Source of the DNA: Bordetella genomosp. 11
Lineage (GTDB): Bacteria > Pseudomonadota > Gammaproteobacteria > Burkholderiales > Burkholderiaceae_B
Direction: 5' to 3'
Assembly: GCF_002261215.1 (NCBI RefSeq)
Contig: NZ_NEVS01000004.1
Span: forward strand, 868,001 to 932,000
DNA length: 64,000 nt
This document shows positions 38,487 through 48,454 of the stretch, piece by piece. The first letter of the stretch is position 1, and every line of letters begins with the position of its first letter. The position numbers were made by a program, and so were the translations under genes. The notes beneath the pieces were generated by a model. The model worked only from the letters and a program-made list of their open reading frames with translations, was not told where the DNA came from and did no database searches.

Positions 38487-39453
38487 GCGTCAGCGTGTCC
38501 AGCCTGGATTTCAGTTCCGGCGTGAGCTTGTAGTCGACCGCGGCCAGCGTGTCGTCCAGTTGTTCCGGCTTGCTCGCGCCCAGCAGCGGCGCGGTAATGA
38601 CCGTATTGGCCAGCACCCATGCCATGGCCAGCGTCGTCAGCGATACGCCGGCTTCCTGCGCGATGTCGCGCAGGGCCGCGACGGTTTCGAAGGAGCGTTC
38701 GTTCCAGTAGCGGTCCTGGTAGCGGCTGCCCGCGGTGCCCAGCGTAAAGCGCGTGCCTTCCGGCGGCTTGGCGTTGGGCTTGTGCTTGCCGGTCAGCAGG
38801 CCGCCAGCCAGCGGGTTGTAAGGGATGACGGCCAGGCCTTCGGCCGCGCACAGCGGCAGCAACTCGCGTTCGATTTCGCGGAACAGCAGGCTATAGCGCG
38901 GCTGCACCGACGCGACGCGCGTCAAGTGGCGCACGTCCGAGCGTCCCAGGGCGGTCGCCAGGCGCCAGGCCAGGAAGTTCGAAACGCCGATATAGCGGGC
39001 GCGTCCCGACTTGACGATGACGTCCAGGGCTTCCAGGGTTTCGTCCAGCGGCGTGGTGTCGTCATCCGAATGCAGCTGGTACAGGTCGACGTAATCGGTT
39101 TGCAGCCGCTTGAGCGATGCATCGATGGCATCGAGCAGGTGCTTGCGCGAGGCGCCGCGGTCCCAGTCCTGCGGGCCCATCACGCCCACGGCCTTGGTGG
39201 CAAGGATGAAGCTGGAGCGCTTGCCCGTCAGCCAGCGGCCGACGATTTCCTCGGTGCGGCCGGCGGTGTCGGGCGTGCCGCCCAAGGGGTAGACGTCGGC
39301 CGTATCGAGGAAGTTGATGCCGGCGTCGCTGGCTTTGTCGAGGATGCGGCCGGCAACGGTTTCGTCGGTCTGCAGGCCGAAGGTCATGGTACCCAGCGCC
39401 AGCCGGGATACCTTCAGGCCGGTGCGGCCGAACTGGATCTTGGGAATGGTCAT
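38455..39453 (-). CDS. Aldo/keto reductase
   Basis: A 332-residue NADP-dependent aldo/keto reductase of the Tas/YajO-like group. The tetrad is D50 (FLDTADVY), Y55, K87 (LATKAVG) and H128 (YQLHSDD). ATG 39453 is supported by GGAG eight bases upstream; the frame extends 17 codons further without a ribosome site. First gene of a three-gene operon with the YbaK-like and NRDE-like genes. Substrate unknown. Confidence 0.9.
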   Translation of the reverse strand: MTIPKIQFGRTGLKVSRLALGTMTFGLQTDETVAGRILDKASDAGINFLDTADVYPLGGTPDTAGRTEEIVGRWLTGKRSSFILATKAVGVMGPQDWDRGASRKHLLDAIDASLKRLQTDYVDLYQLHSDDDTTPLDETLEALDVIVKSGRARYIGVSNFLAWRLATALGRSDVRHLTRVASVQPRYSLLFREIERELLPLCAAEGLAVIPYNPLAGGLLTGKHKPNAKPPEGTRFTLGTAGSRYQDRYWNERSFETVAALRDIAQEAGVSLTTLAMAWVLANTVITAPLLGASKPEQLDDTLAAVDYKLTPELKSRLDTLTHEYRFGDSVR

Positions 39454-39592
39454 CGCGAGTTCTCCGTGAAGGCGCGCCGCGCCGGCGCGTTCAGAATCGT
39501 GCAAGCAAGCGGCGCCTCGCGGCGCCGGTGGATCTGATGAACCGCGACGATTCTACGCCCGAAGTACCGCGATGTCGCCGCCCGCGTCGACG

Positions 39593-41191
39593 CTAGGCGG
39601 CCAGGCGGTACTGCTGCGCGGTGTGCTCGAAGTCCGCCACGGCGCGGCGCTGCCAGGCGGCGTCGTGGTCCAGTTCCTCGGCCAGGATGCGCGCGACTTC
39701 CGGCGCCGCCCGCAGCGCGGCGGCGCTGTCCAGGAAGAGGGCGCGGTTGCGGCGCGCCAGCACGTCCTCGGGGCTGCGCGCCAATTCGAAGCGGGCCGCG
39801 AAGCGCACATGGGCTTCGCTCAGGCCGCTGGCCGCCACCAGCATGCGGTCCGCGCCCGGCAGCGCGCGCAGCTGGGGAAGGTCGCTGCCGTAATAGGCAT
39901 CCGGCGTGCCGGGTTGCGCCAGGCTGGCCGGCGCGCCGGGGGCGCCGTGCAAGGGCAGGCTTTCGGTGCGGCAGGGCGCGTGGGGCAGGATGTGTTCGCG
40001 CGCCGCGAGGTCCATGACGTCCTGCGCCATGCGGCGATAGGTGGTCCATTTGCCGCCGGTGACGGTAATCAACCCCGCGTTGGACATCAGGATGGTGTGC
40101 TCGCGCGATAGCGTTTTGGTGGCTCCCACGCCGCTGGCCTTGACCAGCGGGCGCAGGCCGCTCCATACGCTGGTGACATCGGCGCGCGTGGGCTTGCGGC
40201 TAAGGTAGCGGGCCGCCGTGGCGAGAATGAAGTCGACATCCTCGCGGCCGGCATCCGGTTCCAGGGGCAGGTCGGCGCGCGGCGTGTCGGTGGTGCCGAT
40301 GATGGTGTGTCCGTTCCAGGGCACCACGAACAGGACCCGCCCGTCGTCGGTCTTGGGAATCAGGATGGCCTTGTCGCCGGGCAGGAAATCGCGCGGCAGC
40401 GTCAGGTGCACGCCCTGGCTGGGTGCGACGATACCCATCGCGGAACGGTCCTCCATGCGGCGGATTGCGTCGACCCACACGCCGGTCGCGTTGATGACGC
40501 ATTTGGCGTTCAGGACGAAGGTCGTGCCGCTCAGGCCGTCGCGCGCCGTGACGCCGTCGATGCGTCCGTTGCTCTGGTTCAGTCCCGTGACGCTCATGTA
40601 GTTCACCGCCACGCCACCCAGGTCGAACAACGTGCGCATCAGCGTCGTGGCCAGGCGCGCGTCGTCGAACTGGCCGTCGTAATACAGCACGCCCCCGCGC
40701 AGCCGGTGGCCGTCGATGGCGGTGGCCAGGGTGGGGGCGTCGGCCAGTACCTGCGAGCGCGACAGCAGCCGGCTGGGCCGCAGGTTCAGGCGGCCCGCCA
40801 GCATGTCGTACATCTTCAGGCCGATGCCGTAGAACGGTTGGTCGAGCAGGTTGTAGGACGGCACGACGAAACCCAGCGGCCAGACCACGTGCGGCGCATT
40901 GCGTCCCAGCAGTCCCCGCTCGTGCAGGGCCTCGCGGACCAGGCTGATATTGCCTTGCGCCAGGTAGCGCACGCCGCCGTGCACCAGCTTGGTGGCGCGG
41001 CTGGACGTGCCTTTGGCGAAATCGGCGGCTTCGATCAACAGTGTGCGATAACCGCGGGCCGCGGCGTCGACCGCTGTACCCAATCCCGTCGCGCCGCCGC
41101 CGATGACGATCACGTCCCACGGCTGGGCGGAATCGAGTTGCGTCAGCAGGCGTTCGCGGGAGGGCGGCGTAACGGTGGCGGAAGTTGTCAT
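39593..41191 (-). CDS. glpD: Aerobic glycerol-3-phosphate dehydrogenase
   Basis: A 532-residue FAD enzyme that oxidises sn-glycerol 3-phosphate to dihydroxyacetone phosphate at the inner membrane and passes electrons to quinone. The FAD site is VIVIGGGATGLGTAVDAAARG, followed by the family block FAKGTSSRATKLVHGGVRYL and GKWTTYRRMAQDV near the C-terminal domain. It overlaps glpR by four bases (ATGA), so the repressor and the enzyme are translated together. No glpF or glpK lies in the window. Confidence 0.95.
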   Translation of the reverse strand: MTTSATVTPPSRERLLTQLDSAQPWDVIVIGGGATGLGTAVDAAARGYRTLLIEAADFAKGTSSRATKLVHGGVRYLAQGNISLVREALHERGLLGRNAPHVVWPLGFVVPSYNLLDQPFYGIGLKMYDMLAGRLNLRPSRLLSRSQVLADAPTLATAIDGHRLRGGVLYYDGQFDDARLATTLMRTLFDLGGVAVNYMSVTGLNQSNGRIDGVTARDGLSGTTFVLNAKCVINATGVWVDAIRRMEDRSAMGIVAPSQGVHLTLPRDFLPGDKAILIPKTDDGRVLFVVPWNGHTIIGTTDTPRADLPLEPDAGREDVDFILATAARYLSRKPTRADVTSVWSGLRPLVKASGVGATKTLSREHTILMSNAGLITVTGGKWTTYRRMAQDVMDLAAREHILPHAPCRTESLPLHGAPGAPASLAQPGTPDAYYGSDLPQLRALPGADRMLVAASGLSEAHVRFAARFELARSPEDVLARRNRALFLDSAAALRAAPEVARILAEELDHDAAWQRRAVADFEHTAQQYRLAA

Positions 41192-41982
41192 GGCAGGGCC
41201 TGGTCGGAAGGCGGATGGGCAGTGATCTCGCAGCGCACGCCGGACTCCCGTAGCACGCGCGCGATGGTTTCGGGGATGGGCTGGTCGGTGAACAGGCGGT
41301 CGATGCGGGACACGTGGGCGACTTCCACCATGGCCTGGCGTTCGAACTTGCTGCGGTCGGCCGCCAGCCAGACCTCGCGCGACTGTTCGATGATGGTGCG
41401 CGCCACGCTGACTTCGCGCAGGTCGTAGTCGCGCAGGGTGCCGTCGGCTTCGATGCCGGATATGCCGATCAAGCCGATATCGACCTTGAAGCGGCGAATG
41501 AAATCGATGGCGGCGTCGCCCACGATGGCCCGATCGCTGGCGCGCATCAGGCCGCCGGCCACGATGACCTCGCAGTCGGGATTGGCCGCCAGGATGTCGG
41601 CCACGTGCAGATTGTTGGTAATGACGCGCAAGCCGCGGTGGTTCAGCAGCGCACGGGCGATCGCTTCGGTGGTGGTACCGATATTAAGGATCAGCGAGCA
41701 GCCTTCGGGGACCTGCGCGGCCACGGCCTGGGCGATGCGCCGTTTGCCCTCGGCGTTGACCGCCTTGCGCTGCTGGTAGGCGATGTTTTCCGTCGTGGAA
41801 GAGGCGGCCACGCGCACGCCGCCGTGGAAGCGGGCGAGCAGGCCGGCGCCCGCCAGCAGGGTGACGTCGCGGCGCACCGTCTGCAGCGTTACGCCGAAGC
41901 GTTGCGCCAGGGCTTCTATCGAAGCCGTGCCGTCCTCGCGAACCGCTTCGACAAGCGCGATCTGGCGTGGGTTCATGTCCAT
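41188..41982 (-). CDS. glpR: DeoR-family glycerol-3-phosphate regulon repressor
   Basis: A 264-residue DeoR-type repressor. The N-terminal helix-turn-helix reads ALAQRFGVTLQTVRRDVTLL, and the C-terminal sugar-phosphate sensor domain contains LNIGTTTEAIARAL and ITNNLHVADIL. ATG 41982 (MDMNPRQ) is chosen; an internal ATG two codons on is equally plausible. The gene is coupled to glpD by ATGA overlap, which supports the GlpR assignment. Four phased repeats just upstream look like its own operator. Confidence 0.92.
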   Translation of the reverse strand: MDMNPRQIALVEAVREDGTASIEALAQRFGVTLQTVRRDVTLLAGAGLLARFHGGVRVAASSTTENIAYQQRKAVNAEGKRRIAQAVAAQVPEGCSLILNIGTTTEAIARALLNHRGLRVITNNLHVADILAANPDCEVIVAGGLMRASDRAIVGDAAIDFIRRFKVDIGLIGISGIEADGTLRDYDLREVSVARTIIEQSREVWLAADRSKFERQAMVEVAHVSRIDRLFTDQPIPETIARVLRESGVRCEITAHPPSDQALP

Positions 41983-42024
41983 AAACGCATCATAAACGAA
42001 CTTAAACGAAAGTAAAAGAACGAA
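41981..42024. promoter_or_regulatory. Phased tandem repeats, putative GlpR operator
   Basis: Four related blocks lie at the glpR start: ATAAACGCA (41981), ATAAACGAA (41992), TTAAACGAA (42002) and GTAAAAGAA followed by CGAA (42012). Their starts are 11, 10 and 10 bp apart, so they face the same side of the helix. On the gene strand they read TTCGTTTA, which fits the TTCG-centred half sites described for GlpR/DeoR-type repressors. Confidence 0.6.
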
Positions 42025-42299
42025 TCCGCGCATGGCCGTCATCGCTTCGGAGCGCACCGCCGCTCAGCCGTAAAGCCTAAAGCTGGGTAAACGCGCGTTA
42101 CCTGGACCGCGGCGGGCCTTCTACACTTTTGCCTGCCTTACCTGCCGGATCCACGCGTACCCGCAGCGCAATGACGACGCTCCGGCATCCGACAAGCTGT
42201 CCCCCGGTTTATGCGCCACGGGCGTCGCATGGAGAACCCATCGACATGCCCCGGCGCCAAGCCTTGCAAAAGAACATTGCAACAATGGGAGGCGGAGCG

Positions 42300-43079
42300 A
42301 TGAAGGGCAACTCTTCCGCACGCGCGGCCCGGCTTGCCGGCGCCTGCCTGTGTGCCGGCGCCGGGGCCGTCTTCGCCGACGACGCGGCACCGTCGGCCGA
42401 TACCTGGAAGTTCGAAGCGACGCCTTATTTCTGGGCGGCGGGGATGAGCGGTTGGGGCCGTGTCGGCGCCCGCACCCCTACCGTGCGCTTCGATACGGAC
42501 TTTTCGCAGATCTGGGATCACCTGGATTTCGGCGCGATGGGCACGTTCGAGGCGCGCAAGGGACGCTGGGGCATCCTGTTCGACGCGTTCTACGTGAAAG
42601 TCAGCCAGCGCAGCGAGCCGCTGGCGCGGGGCGCGCTGGGCACCGTCGATACGACCCTGCAGCAGACCATACTGCAGGCGGCTGGCGCCTACCGGGTGTT
42701 CGATAGCCCGAAGACGCCGGTCGATATCCTGGCCGGCGCGCGCTACACCTATCTGGACGGCGACCTCGATTTCTCGAAAAGCCGGCTTCTGCCTGCCGGG
42801 CCTTCGCGCAGCGGCAACGTCGATTGGGTCGATGGATTCGTCGGCGTGCGCGCGTCCTATGCCCTGACCGACAAATGGTCCCTGGTGGGATACGCGGATG
42901 CCGGTACCGGCGGCGGCGATTATTCCTGGCAGGTCCTTGCCGGCACCAACTACGAGTTTTCCAAGTCCCTGGTGGGCAAGTTCGGCTATCGGATCATCAG
43001 CATGAAGTACGAGTCCGACAAGTTTCTGTACAACGCGAAGACCGCGGGGTTGTTCCTGGGCTTGGGGATACGGTTCTGA
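42300..43079 (+). CDS. Outer-membrane beta-barrel protein
   Basis: A 259-residue exported protein with a signal peptide (cleavage near VFADD) and GGAGGCGGA before ATG 42300. The mature sequence shows alternating hydrophobic strands with aromatic ends (WGILFDAFYVKVS, VDILAGARYTYLDG, WSLVGYADAGTGGG) and ends in phenylalanine (GLGIRF), the signature of proteins inserted by the Bam machinery. No named family is recognised. It precedes the arylsulfatase gene by 61 bp on the same strand, so the two may be co-transcribed. Confidence 0.8.
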   Translation: MKGNSSARAARLAGACLCAGAGAVFADDAAPSADTWKFEATPYFWAAGMSGWGRVGARTPTVRFDTDFSQIWDHLDFGAMGTFEARKGRWGILFDAFYVKVSQRSEPLARGALGTVDTTLQQTILQAAGAYRVFDSPKTPVDILAGARYTYLDGDLDFSKSRLLPAGPSRSGNVDWVDGFVGVRASYALTDKWSLVGYADAGTGGGDYSWQVLAGTNYEFSKSLVGKFGYRIISMKYESDKFLYNAKTAGLFLGLGIRF

Positions 43080-43140
43080 TCCCTTGGGGATACGGTTCCG
43101 ATCCTTATTGGCCGCGTCCGGCATGGTCCGGGAGGCTGAC

Positions 43141-45678
43141 ATGAAAACTCGCCAATTCCTGTATGCCGCGGCCGTCGTTCTGGCGGCGGGCATGGCCGGA
43201 CAGCCGGGCGCCCAGCAGATCGGGTCTCCGGTCGAATCCAATCGGGAAGCGGCTGGCGCCGAGCCGGGTTCGCCGGACGCGACGACCACCATCGATGGAC
43301 GCTACCTGCCGCCGCCGCCGCCGAAGTTCGGCGGACGCATCGAGCTCAATGCCGCGCAGTCGACCCCCGCGTGGCCGGCGCGCGTCGTGCCGCCGCAGGG
43401 CGCGCCCAATGTCCTGCTGATCATGACCGACGACGTGGGCTTCGGCGCGCCGTCCACTTTCGGCGGTGTCATCCCCACGCCGGCGCTGGACCGCATCGCG
43501 AACAACGGCCTGCGGTTCACCAATTTCCATTCGACCGCGCTGTGTTCGCCCACGCGCGCCGCGTTGATTACGGGCCGCAATCACCATTCGGTGGGTTTCG
43601 GCGTCATTTCGGAGGGCGCGTCGGGATACCCAGGCTATGACAGCGTGATCGGCAGGGACAGCGCCACCATCGGCCGCATCCTGCGCGACAACGGCTATCG
43701 CACATCCTGGTTCGGCAAGGACCACAATACGCCCAGTTGGACGGCCAGCGCGATCGGCCCGTTCGACCAGTGGCCGATCGGCATGGGATTCGACTATTTC
43801 TACGGATTCGTCGGCGGCGATGCCAGCCAGTGGGAACCCAACCTGTTCCGCAATACCACCGCGATCTATCCCTATGTGGGACATCCGGGATGGAACCTGA
43901 CCACCGCGATGGCCGACGAGGCGATCCAATGGCTGTCCCAGCTCGATGCCATCAATCCCGCGATGCCGTTCTTCCTTTACTACGTTCCCGGCGGCACGCA
44001 TTCCCCGCATCATCCGACGCCGGAATGGATCGCCAGGATCCGTGATATGCATCTGTTCGACAAAGGATGGAACGCGCTGCGCGAGCAGATCTTCGAGAAC
44101 CAGAAAAAACTCGGCGTCATTCCCGCGGATACGGTGCTGACCGACTGGCCGGACGATCTGCTCAAACGCTGGGACGGCCTCTCGGACGAAGAGAAAAAAC
44201 TGTATATCCGCCAGGCCGAGGTCTACGCGGCCTATCTGGCCTATACCGATCACGAAATCGGCCGGGTGATCGATGCGGTCGACAAATCGGGCCGGCTGGA
44301 CAATACGCTGATCATCTACATCAGCGGCGACAACGGCGCGTCGGCGGAAGGATCGCCCAACGGCACGCCCAACGAAATACTGCAGTTCAATGGCGTCGAG
44401 GTGCCGGTGGCCGAGCAGATGAAGTACTACGACGCCTGGGGTTCGCAGTACACGTACAACCACATGGCGGTACCTTGGGCCTGGGCCTTCGATACGCCGT
44501 TCCGCTGGACCAAGCAGGTACCGTCCTACTTTGGCGGCACGCGCCAGGGCATGGCGGTTTCCTGGCCCCGCGTCATCAAGGACAAGGGCGGTGTCCGCAA
44601 CCAGTTCCATCACGTCATCGATGTGGTGCCCACACTGCTGCAGGCCAGCGGCATTCCCGCGCCGGTAATGGTGGACGGGATCGCGCAGAAGCCTATCGAA
44701 GGCGTCAGCATGATGTACGCCTTCGACAAGGCCAACGCCGGCGCGCGGTCGCCTCACCGCACGCAATACTTCGAGATGATGGGGGTGCAGGGGCTGTACG
44801 ACAACGGCTGGATGCTCAGCGCGGTCCCGACGCGGCCGCCGTGGAACCTGGTCGGCACGTCTATCCAGAATCCGGCCAGTGCCTATCGTTTCGAGCTGTT
44901 CGACACCAGCAAGGACTGGTCGCAGGCCCATGACGTCGCCGCCGCGCATCCCGACAAGGTCAGCGAGATGAAAGACCTGATGTTCGCGGAATTCGCCCGT
45001 TATCAGGTATTGCCGCTCGATGCGTCGGTGGTCACCCGGATGGTGGAGCCGCGGCCGTCCGTGACCGGCGGGCGGCGTTCCTTCACCGTCGCGGCGCCGC
45101 TGACGGGCCTGCCCCGGGGCACGGCGCCCAGCGTACTGAATACCTCGTACACCATCGTGGCCGAGGTCGACGTGCCGGCGGGCGGCGCGGAGGGCGTCAT
45201 CGTCACGGACGGCGGGCGCTTCGGCGGCTACGGGATGTACCTGCTGCGGGGCAGGCCGGTTTTCGTATGGAACCTGCTCGGCCTGGAGACGGTGCGCTGG
45301 GAGGCGCCGGATGTCCTTGCGCCGGGCAAGCACAGGCTGGAATACGACTTCCGTTACGACGGACTCGGATACGGGACCCTGGCGTTCAACGATCTGAGCG
45401 GTGTCGGCCGATCCGGCACGGGGGTGTTTTCCGTGGACGGGAAGACCGTCGCCACCCACGCGATGCAGAAAACCGTTCCCATGACCCTGCCTTGGGACGA
45501 AACCTTCGACATCGGGTCCGATACGGGCACGCCGGTGGTGGACCAGGACTATCAGGTGCCGTTCCGCTTTACCGGCACCATCGGCAAGGTGACCGTCACC
45601 CTCGACCCGCCCAGGCTGACGGCCGCGGACGAGCAGCGTCTGCGGGAGGCGCAGCAGCGGGCAGCCGCCAGCCGATAG
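43141..45678 (+). CDS. Large arylsulfatase
   Basis: An 845-residue sulfatase with signal peptide (cleavage near QPGAQQ) and GGGAGG before ATG 43141. The catalytic cysteine C135 lies in LCSPTRAALITGR (C-x-P-x-R), which must be oxidised to formylglycine; D97/D98 in LIMTDDVGFG and SGDNGASAEG supply calcium ligands. The length is much greater than the approximately 530 residues of Pseudomonas AtsA: residues after about 640 form an added C-terminal domain with beta-rich, lectin-like sequence. No maturation enzyme is encoded in the window. It would release sulfate from an organic sulfate ester in the periplasm or outside. Confidence 0.88.
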   Translation: MKTRQFLYAAAVVLAAGMAGQPGAQQIGSPVESNREAAGAEPGSPDATTTIDGRYLPPPPPKFGGRIELNAAQSTPAWPARVVPPQGAPNVLLIMTDDVGFGAPSTFGGVIPTPALDRIANNGLRFTNFHSTALCSPTRAALITGRNHHSVGFGVISEGASGYPGYDSVIGRDSATIGRILRDNGYRTSWFGKDHNTPSWTASAIGPFDQWPIGMGFDYFYGFVGGDASQWEPNLFRNTTAIYPYVGHPGWNLTTAMADEAIQWLSQLDAINPAMPFFLYYVPGGTHSPHHPTPEWIARIRDMHLFDKGWNALREQIFENQKKLGVIPADTVLTDWPDDLLKRWDGLSDEEKKLYIRQAEVYAAYLAYTDHEIGRVIDAVDKSGRLDNTLIIYISGDNGASAEGSPNGTPNEILQFNGVEVPVAEQMKYYDAWGSQYTYNHMAVPWAWAFDTPFRWTKQVPSYFGGTRQGMAVSWPRVIKDKGGVRNQFHHVIDVVPTLLQASGIPAPVMVDGIAQKPIEGVSMMYAFDKANAGARSPHRTQYFEMMGVQGLYDNGWMLSAVPTRPPWNLVGTSIQNPASAYRFELFDTSKDWSQAHDVAAAHPDKVSEMKDLMFAEFARYQVLPLDASVVTRMVEPRPSVTGGRRSFTVAAPLTGLPRGTAPSVLNTSYTIVAEVDVPAGGAEGVIVTDGGRFGGYGMYLLRGRPVFVWNLLGLETVRWEAPDVLAPGKHRLEYDFRYDGLGYGTLAFNDLSGVGRSGTGVFSVDGKTVATHAMQKTVPMTLPWDETFDIGSDTGTPVVDQDYQVPFRFTGTIGKVTVTLDPPRLTAADEQRLREAQQRAAASR

Positions 45679-46045
45679 GGCGGATAGGGCGGCCGGCCAG
45701 GCCGCTATTGGCGTCGCCCGGTGTTACCCCTGGTCCTGGCATTGGGGGGCACCGGTGCGCATCCTCCGCCGCTTGGCCGACCACGCTGCCGTCCGGTCAC
45801 TGTGTGACTCCTCGCCTCAATTTGACACTTCCAGAGACGAACGCCGGCTGGCAGGCCTCGTATCCTTCCTGGCTTCTTCCTTCGGCCATGTGGTCGGGTT
45901 GACTAGGCCATGCCCCGGGCGGGTATGATCGACGGATAAACGAGCGCCGGCATGCGCGTTTTTCATGACGCGCCGATGACGGCGCCTATCGGTGCAACGG
46001 CGCCGCGAAAGATTGACGATTCATCAATAAATCAGGAGATAGAGT
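45679..46045. other. 367-bp intergenic region upstream of pckG
   Basis: The region holds a short GC hairpin (45689-45705, GCGGCC-N5-GGCCGC) just after the arylsulfatase stop and a possible promoter at 45899-45929 (TTGACT, 19-bp spacer, TATGAT), one or two bases longer in spacing than ideal. I see no coding sequence in it. Confidence 0.45.
45899..45929 (+). promoter_or_regulatory. Possible sigma-70 promoter of pckG
   Basis: TTGACT (45899-45904) and TATGAT (45924-45929) each match the consensus in five of six bases, but the 19-bp spacer is long. It would give a leader of about 110 nt before the pckG start at 46046. Confidence 0.35.
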
Positions 46046-47902
46046 ATGAACCGACCGCTCGATGGACTCGTAGCCGCACTCGATGTGCCGGCTTATGTGC
46101 GGCACCGTAAACTCGTCGATTGGGTCGGCGAATTCGTGGCGCTGGCCAAGCCCGATCGCGTGGTCTGGTGTGATGGTTCGCAAGAGGAATACGACCGGCT
46201 GTGCGAGCAGATGGTCCAGGCCGGCACGCTGCGCCGCCTGAATCCGGAGAAGCGGCCGAACTCCTATCTGGCGTGGTCCGATCCCGGCGACGTTGCCCGC
46301 GTGGAGGATCGCACCTTCATCTGCACCGAGGACAAGGCCGATGCCGGTCCCAACAATAACTGGGCGGCGCCCGCCGACATGCGCGCGACGCTGAACAAGC
46401 TGTTCGACGGCGCGATGCGCGGCCGCACCTTGTATGTCGTGCCGTTTTCCATGGGACCGCTCGGATCGCCGATTTCGCACATCGGCGTCGAGCTGACCGA
46501 CAGCCCGTACGTGGTGGTCAGCATGCGCATCATGACGCGCATGGGCAGCAAGGTGTACGACATCCTGGGCGACGACGGCGAGTTCGTGCCCTGCGTGCAT
46601 ACCGTGGGCGCGCCCCTGGCCCACGGCCAGGCCGATGTGCCCTGGCCTTGCAACCCGACCAAATACATTGTCCATTACCCCGCGACCCGCGAAATCTGGA
46701 GCTACGGCTCGGGCTACGGCGGCAACGCGCTGCTGGGCAAGAAGTGCTTCGCTTTGCGCATCGCGTCCACCATGGGACATGACGAAGGCTGGCTGGCCGA
46801 GCACATGCTGATCCTGGGCGTGACTTCGCCCGAAGGCAAGAAGCATCACGTCGCGGCGGCGTTCCCGTCGGCCTGCGGCAAGACCAACTTCGCCATGCTT
46901 ATTCCCCCGCAAGGGCTGGACGGCTGGAAGGTCACCACCATCGGCGACGATATCGCGTGGATCAAGCCCAGCAAGGACGGCAAGCTGCACGCCATCAACC
47001 CGGAAGCCGGCTATTTCGGCGTGGCGCCCGGCACGGGCGAGAAGACCAACCCCAACGCCATGGCGACGCTGAAGGCGAACTGCATCTTCACCAACGTCGC
47101 GTTGACCGACGACGGCGACGTCTGGTGGGAAGGCATGACCGAACAGGCGCCCGCGCACCTGATCGACTGGCAGGGCAATGACTGGACCCCGCAGATCGCC
47201 AAGGAAACCGGCCGCAAGGCGGCGCATCCGAACGCACGTTTCACGGCGCCGGCTTCGCAGTGTCCTTCCATCGATTCCGAATGGGAGAATCCGCAGGGCG
47301 TGGTTATCGATGCCTTCATCTTCGGCGGCCGCCGGTCCACGACCGTGCCGCTGGTGACCGAGGCCCGCAATTGGGAAGAGGGCGTCTATATGGCCGCCAC
47401 CATGGGGTCGGAGACCACCGCGGCCGCGGCCGGCCAGCAGGGCGTCGTACGGCGCGATCCCTTCGCCATGCTGCCCTTCTGCGGCTACAACATGAGCGAT
47501 TACTTCCAGCACTGGCTGGACCTGGGCGAAAAGCTGCGCAAGACCGGCGCGACGCTGCCGCGCTTCTACTGCGTCAACTGGTTCCGCAAGGGACCGGACG
47601 GCAAGTTCGTCTGGCCGGGTTTCGGCGAAAACATGCGCGTGTTGAAGTGGATGCTGCAGCGTATCGAAGGCAAGGCCGATGGCCAGGAACATGTCTTCGG
47701 CGTGTCGCCGCGCTACGAGGACCTGGACTGGAACGGCCTGGAGTTCGGCGCCGGCAAGTACGAGCTGGTGTCGTCGATCGACGCGGATGCATGGCGCGAC
47801 GAGCTGGCGCTGCACGATGAGCTGTTCAAGCAGTTGGCCTATCGCCTGCCCAAGTCTCTGCCGGACACCAAGCAGCGTATCGAGAACCGTCTGGCCGCCT
47901 GA
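46046..47902 (+). CDS. pckG: Phosphoenolpyruvate carboxykinase (GTP)
   Basis: A 618-residue cytoplasmic enzyme that converts oxaloacetate and GTP to phosphoenolpyruvate, the first step of gluconeogenesis. GTP-type features are the P-loop-like [13 protein letters not shown], the GDDIAWIKP metal site, the [12 protein letters not shown] block and the [16 protein letters not shown] segment [15 protein letters not shown]. Length matches the GTP family (about 600) and not the ATP family (about 540). AGGAG precedes ATG 46046. A perfect bidirectional hairpin follows. Confidence 0.96.
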   Translation: MNRPLDGLVAALDVPAYVRHRKLVDWVGEFVALAKPDRVVWCDGSQEEYDRLCEQMVQAGTLRRLNPEKRPNSYLAWSDPGDVARVEDRTFICTEDKADAGPNNNWAAPADMRATLNKLFDGAMRGRTLYVVPFSMGPLGSPISHIGVELTDSPYVVVSMRIMTRMGSKVYDILGDDGEFVPCVHTVGAPLAHGQADVPWPCNPTKYIVHYPATREIWSYGSGYGGNALLGKKCFALRIASTMGHDEGWLAEHMLILGVTSPEGKKHHVAAAFPSACGKTNFAMLIPPQGLDGWKVTTIGDDIAWIKPSKDGKLHAINPEAGYFGVAPGTGEKTNPNAMATLKANCIFTNVALTDDGDVWWEGMTEQAPAHLIDWQGNDWTPQIAKETGRKAAHPNARFTAPASQCPSIDSEWENPQGVVIDAFIFGGRRSTTVPLVTEARNWEEGVYMAATMGSETTAAAAGQQGVVRRDPFAMLPFCGYNMSDYFQHWLDLGEKLRKTGATLPRFYCVNWFRKGPDGKFVWPGFGENMRVLKWMLQRIEGKADGQEHVFGVSPRYEDLDWNGLEFGAGKYELVSSIDADAWRDELALHDELFKQLAYRLPKSLPDTKQRIENRLAA

Positions 47903-47923
47903 CCGGGCCGCGGTATCGACAGG

Positions 47924-47962
47924 ACGCGGGGCCTCGCAACCGGAAGGTGCGAGGCCCCGCGT
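47924..47962. terminator. Strong hairpin between convergent genes
   Basis: A perfect 15-bp stem: ACGCGGGGCCTCGCA (47924-47938) pairs with TGCGAGGCCCCGCGT (47948-47962) around a 9-nt loop. It begins 22 bp after the pckG stop and lies 7 bp before the end of the convergent acetyltransferase gene. A U-tract is absent, but the stem is long and GC-rich. Confidence 0.65.
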
Positions 47963-47968
47963 GCGTTG

Positions 47969-48454
47969 TCAGTCCGGGCCCAGCGATTTTTCCATGAAGA
48001 CGCTGAGCGGGTCCGGCAGGTAGTCGCCGAAAGGCGCGATGTCGCGGTAGCCGCCGGACCGGTACAGGCCCAGGGCTTCCGGCTGGTAGATGCCGGTTTC
48101 CAAACGCAGGACTGCAATACCGCGCTCGCGGGCCCGGCTTTCCAGGCGTTGCAGGAGGCGGCGGCCCAGTTTGGCGCCGCGCGCTTCCGGCGCGACGAAC
48201 ATGCGCTTGATTTCCGCGCTGCCGTCCAGCGCGGGCACCAGGGCGCAGCATCCCAGCGCGGCGCCATCGCGGCGGGCCACGAAGAAATCGATGCCCGGTT
48301 GCTCCAGCGCGCCCGGATCCAGGATGTGATTGCTTTCCGGCGGGTAGAGCCCGTGCAGGTAGGCATCGGCCTGCGCGAGCAGCGCCAGCACATCGTGCTG
48401 GCGTGGCGATTCCAGAGCGATGGCCGCGAGGTCAGTCGTCCAGGTCGACGTCAT
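47969..48454 (-). CDS. GNAT-family N-acetyltransferase
   Basis: A 161-residue acetyltransferase. The acetyl-CoA loop is in MFVAPEARGAKLGRRLLQRLE (R/Q-x-x-G-x-G/A type), preceded by GCCALVPALDGSAEIKRM and followed by VLRLETGIYQPEALGLYRSGGYRDI. Its start overlaps the upstream DUF2513-like gene by 23 bp, so the two form an operon. Target unknown. Confidence 0.88.
   Translation of the reverse strand: MTSTWTTDLAAIALESPRQHDVLALLAQADAYLHGLYPPESNHILDPGALEQPGIDFFVARRDGAALGCCALVPALDGSAEIKRMFVAPEARGAKLGRRLLQRLESRARERGIAVLRLETGIYQPEALGLYRSGGYRDIAPFGDYLPDPLSVFMEKSLGPD

Noticed and set aside
43105..45459. A 784-codon open frame opposite the arylsulfatase
   Set aside because: No recognisable motif; the plus strand holds a complete sulfatase with signal peptide and catalytic motif.
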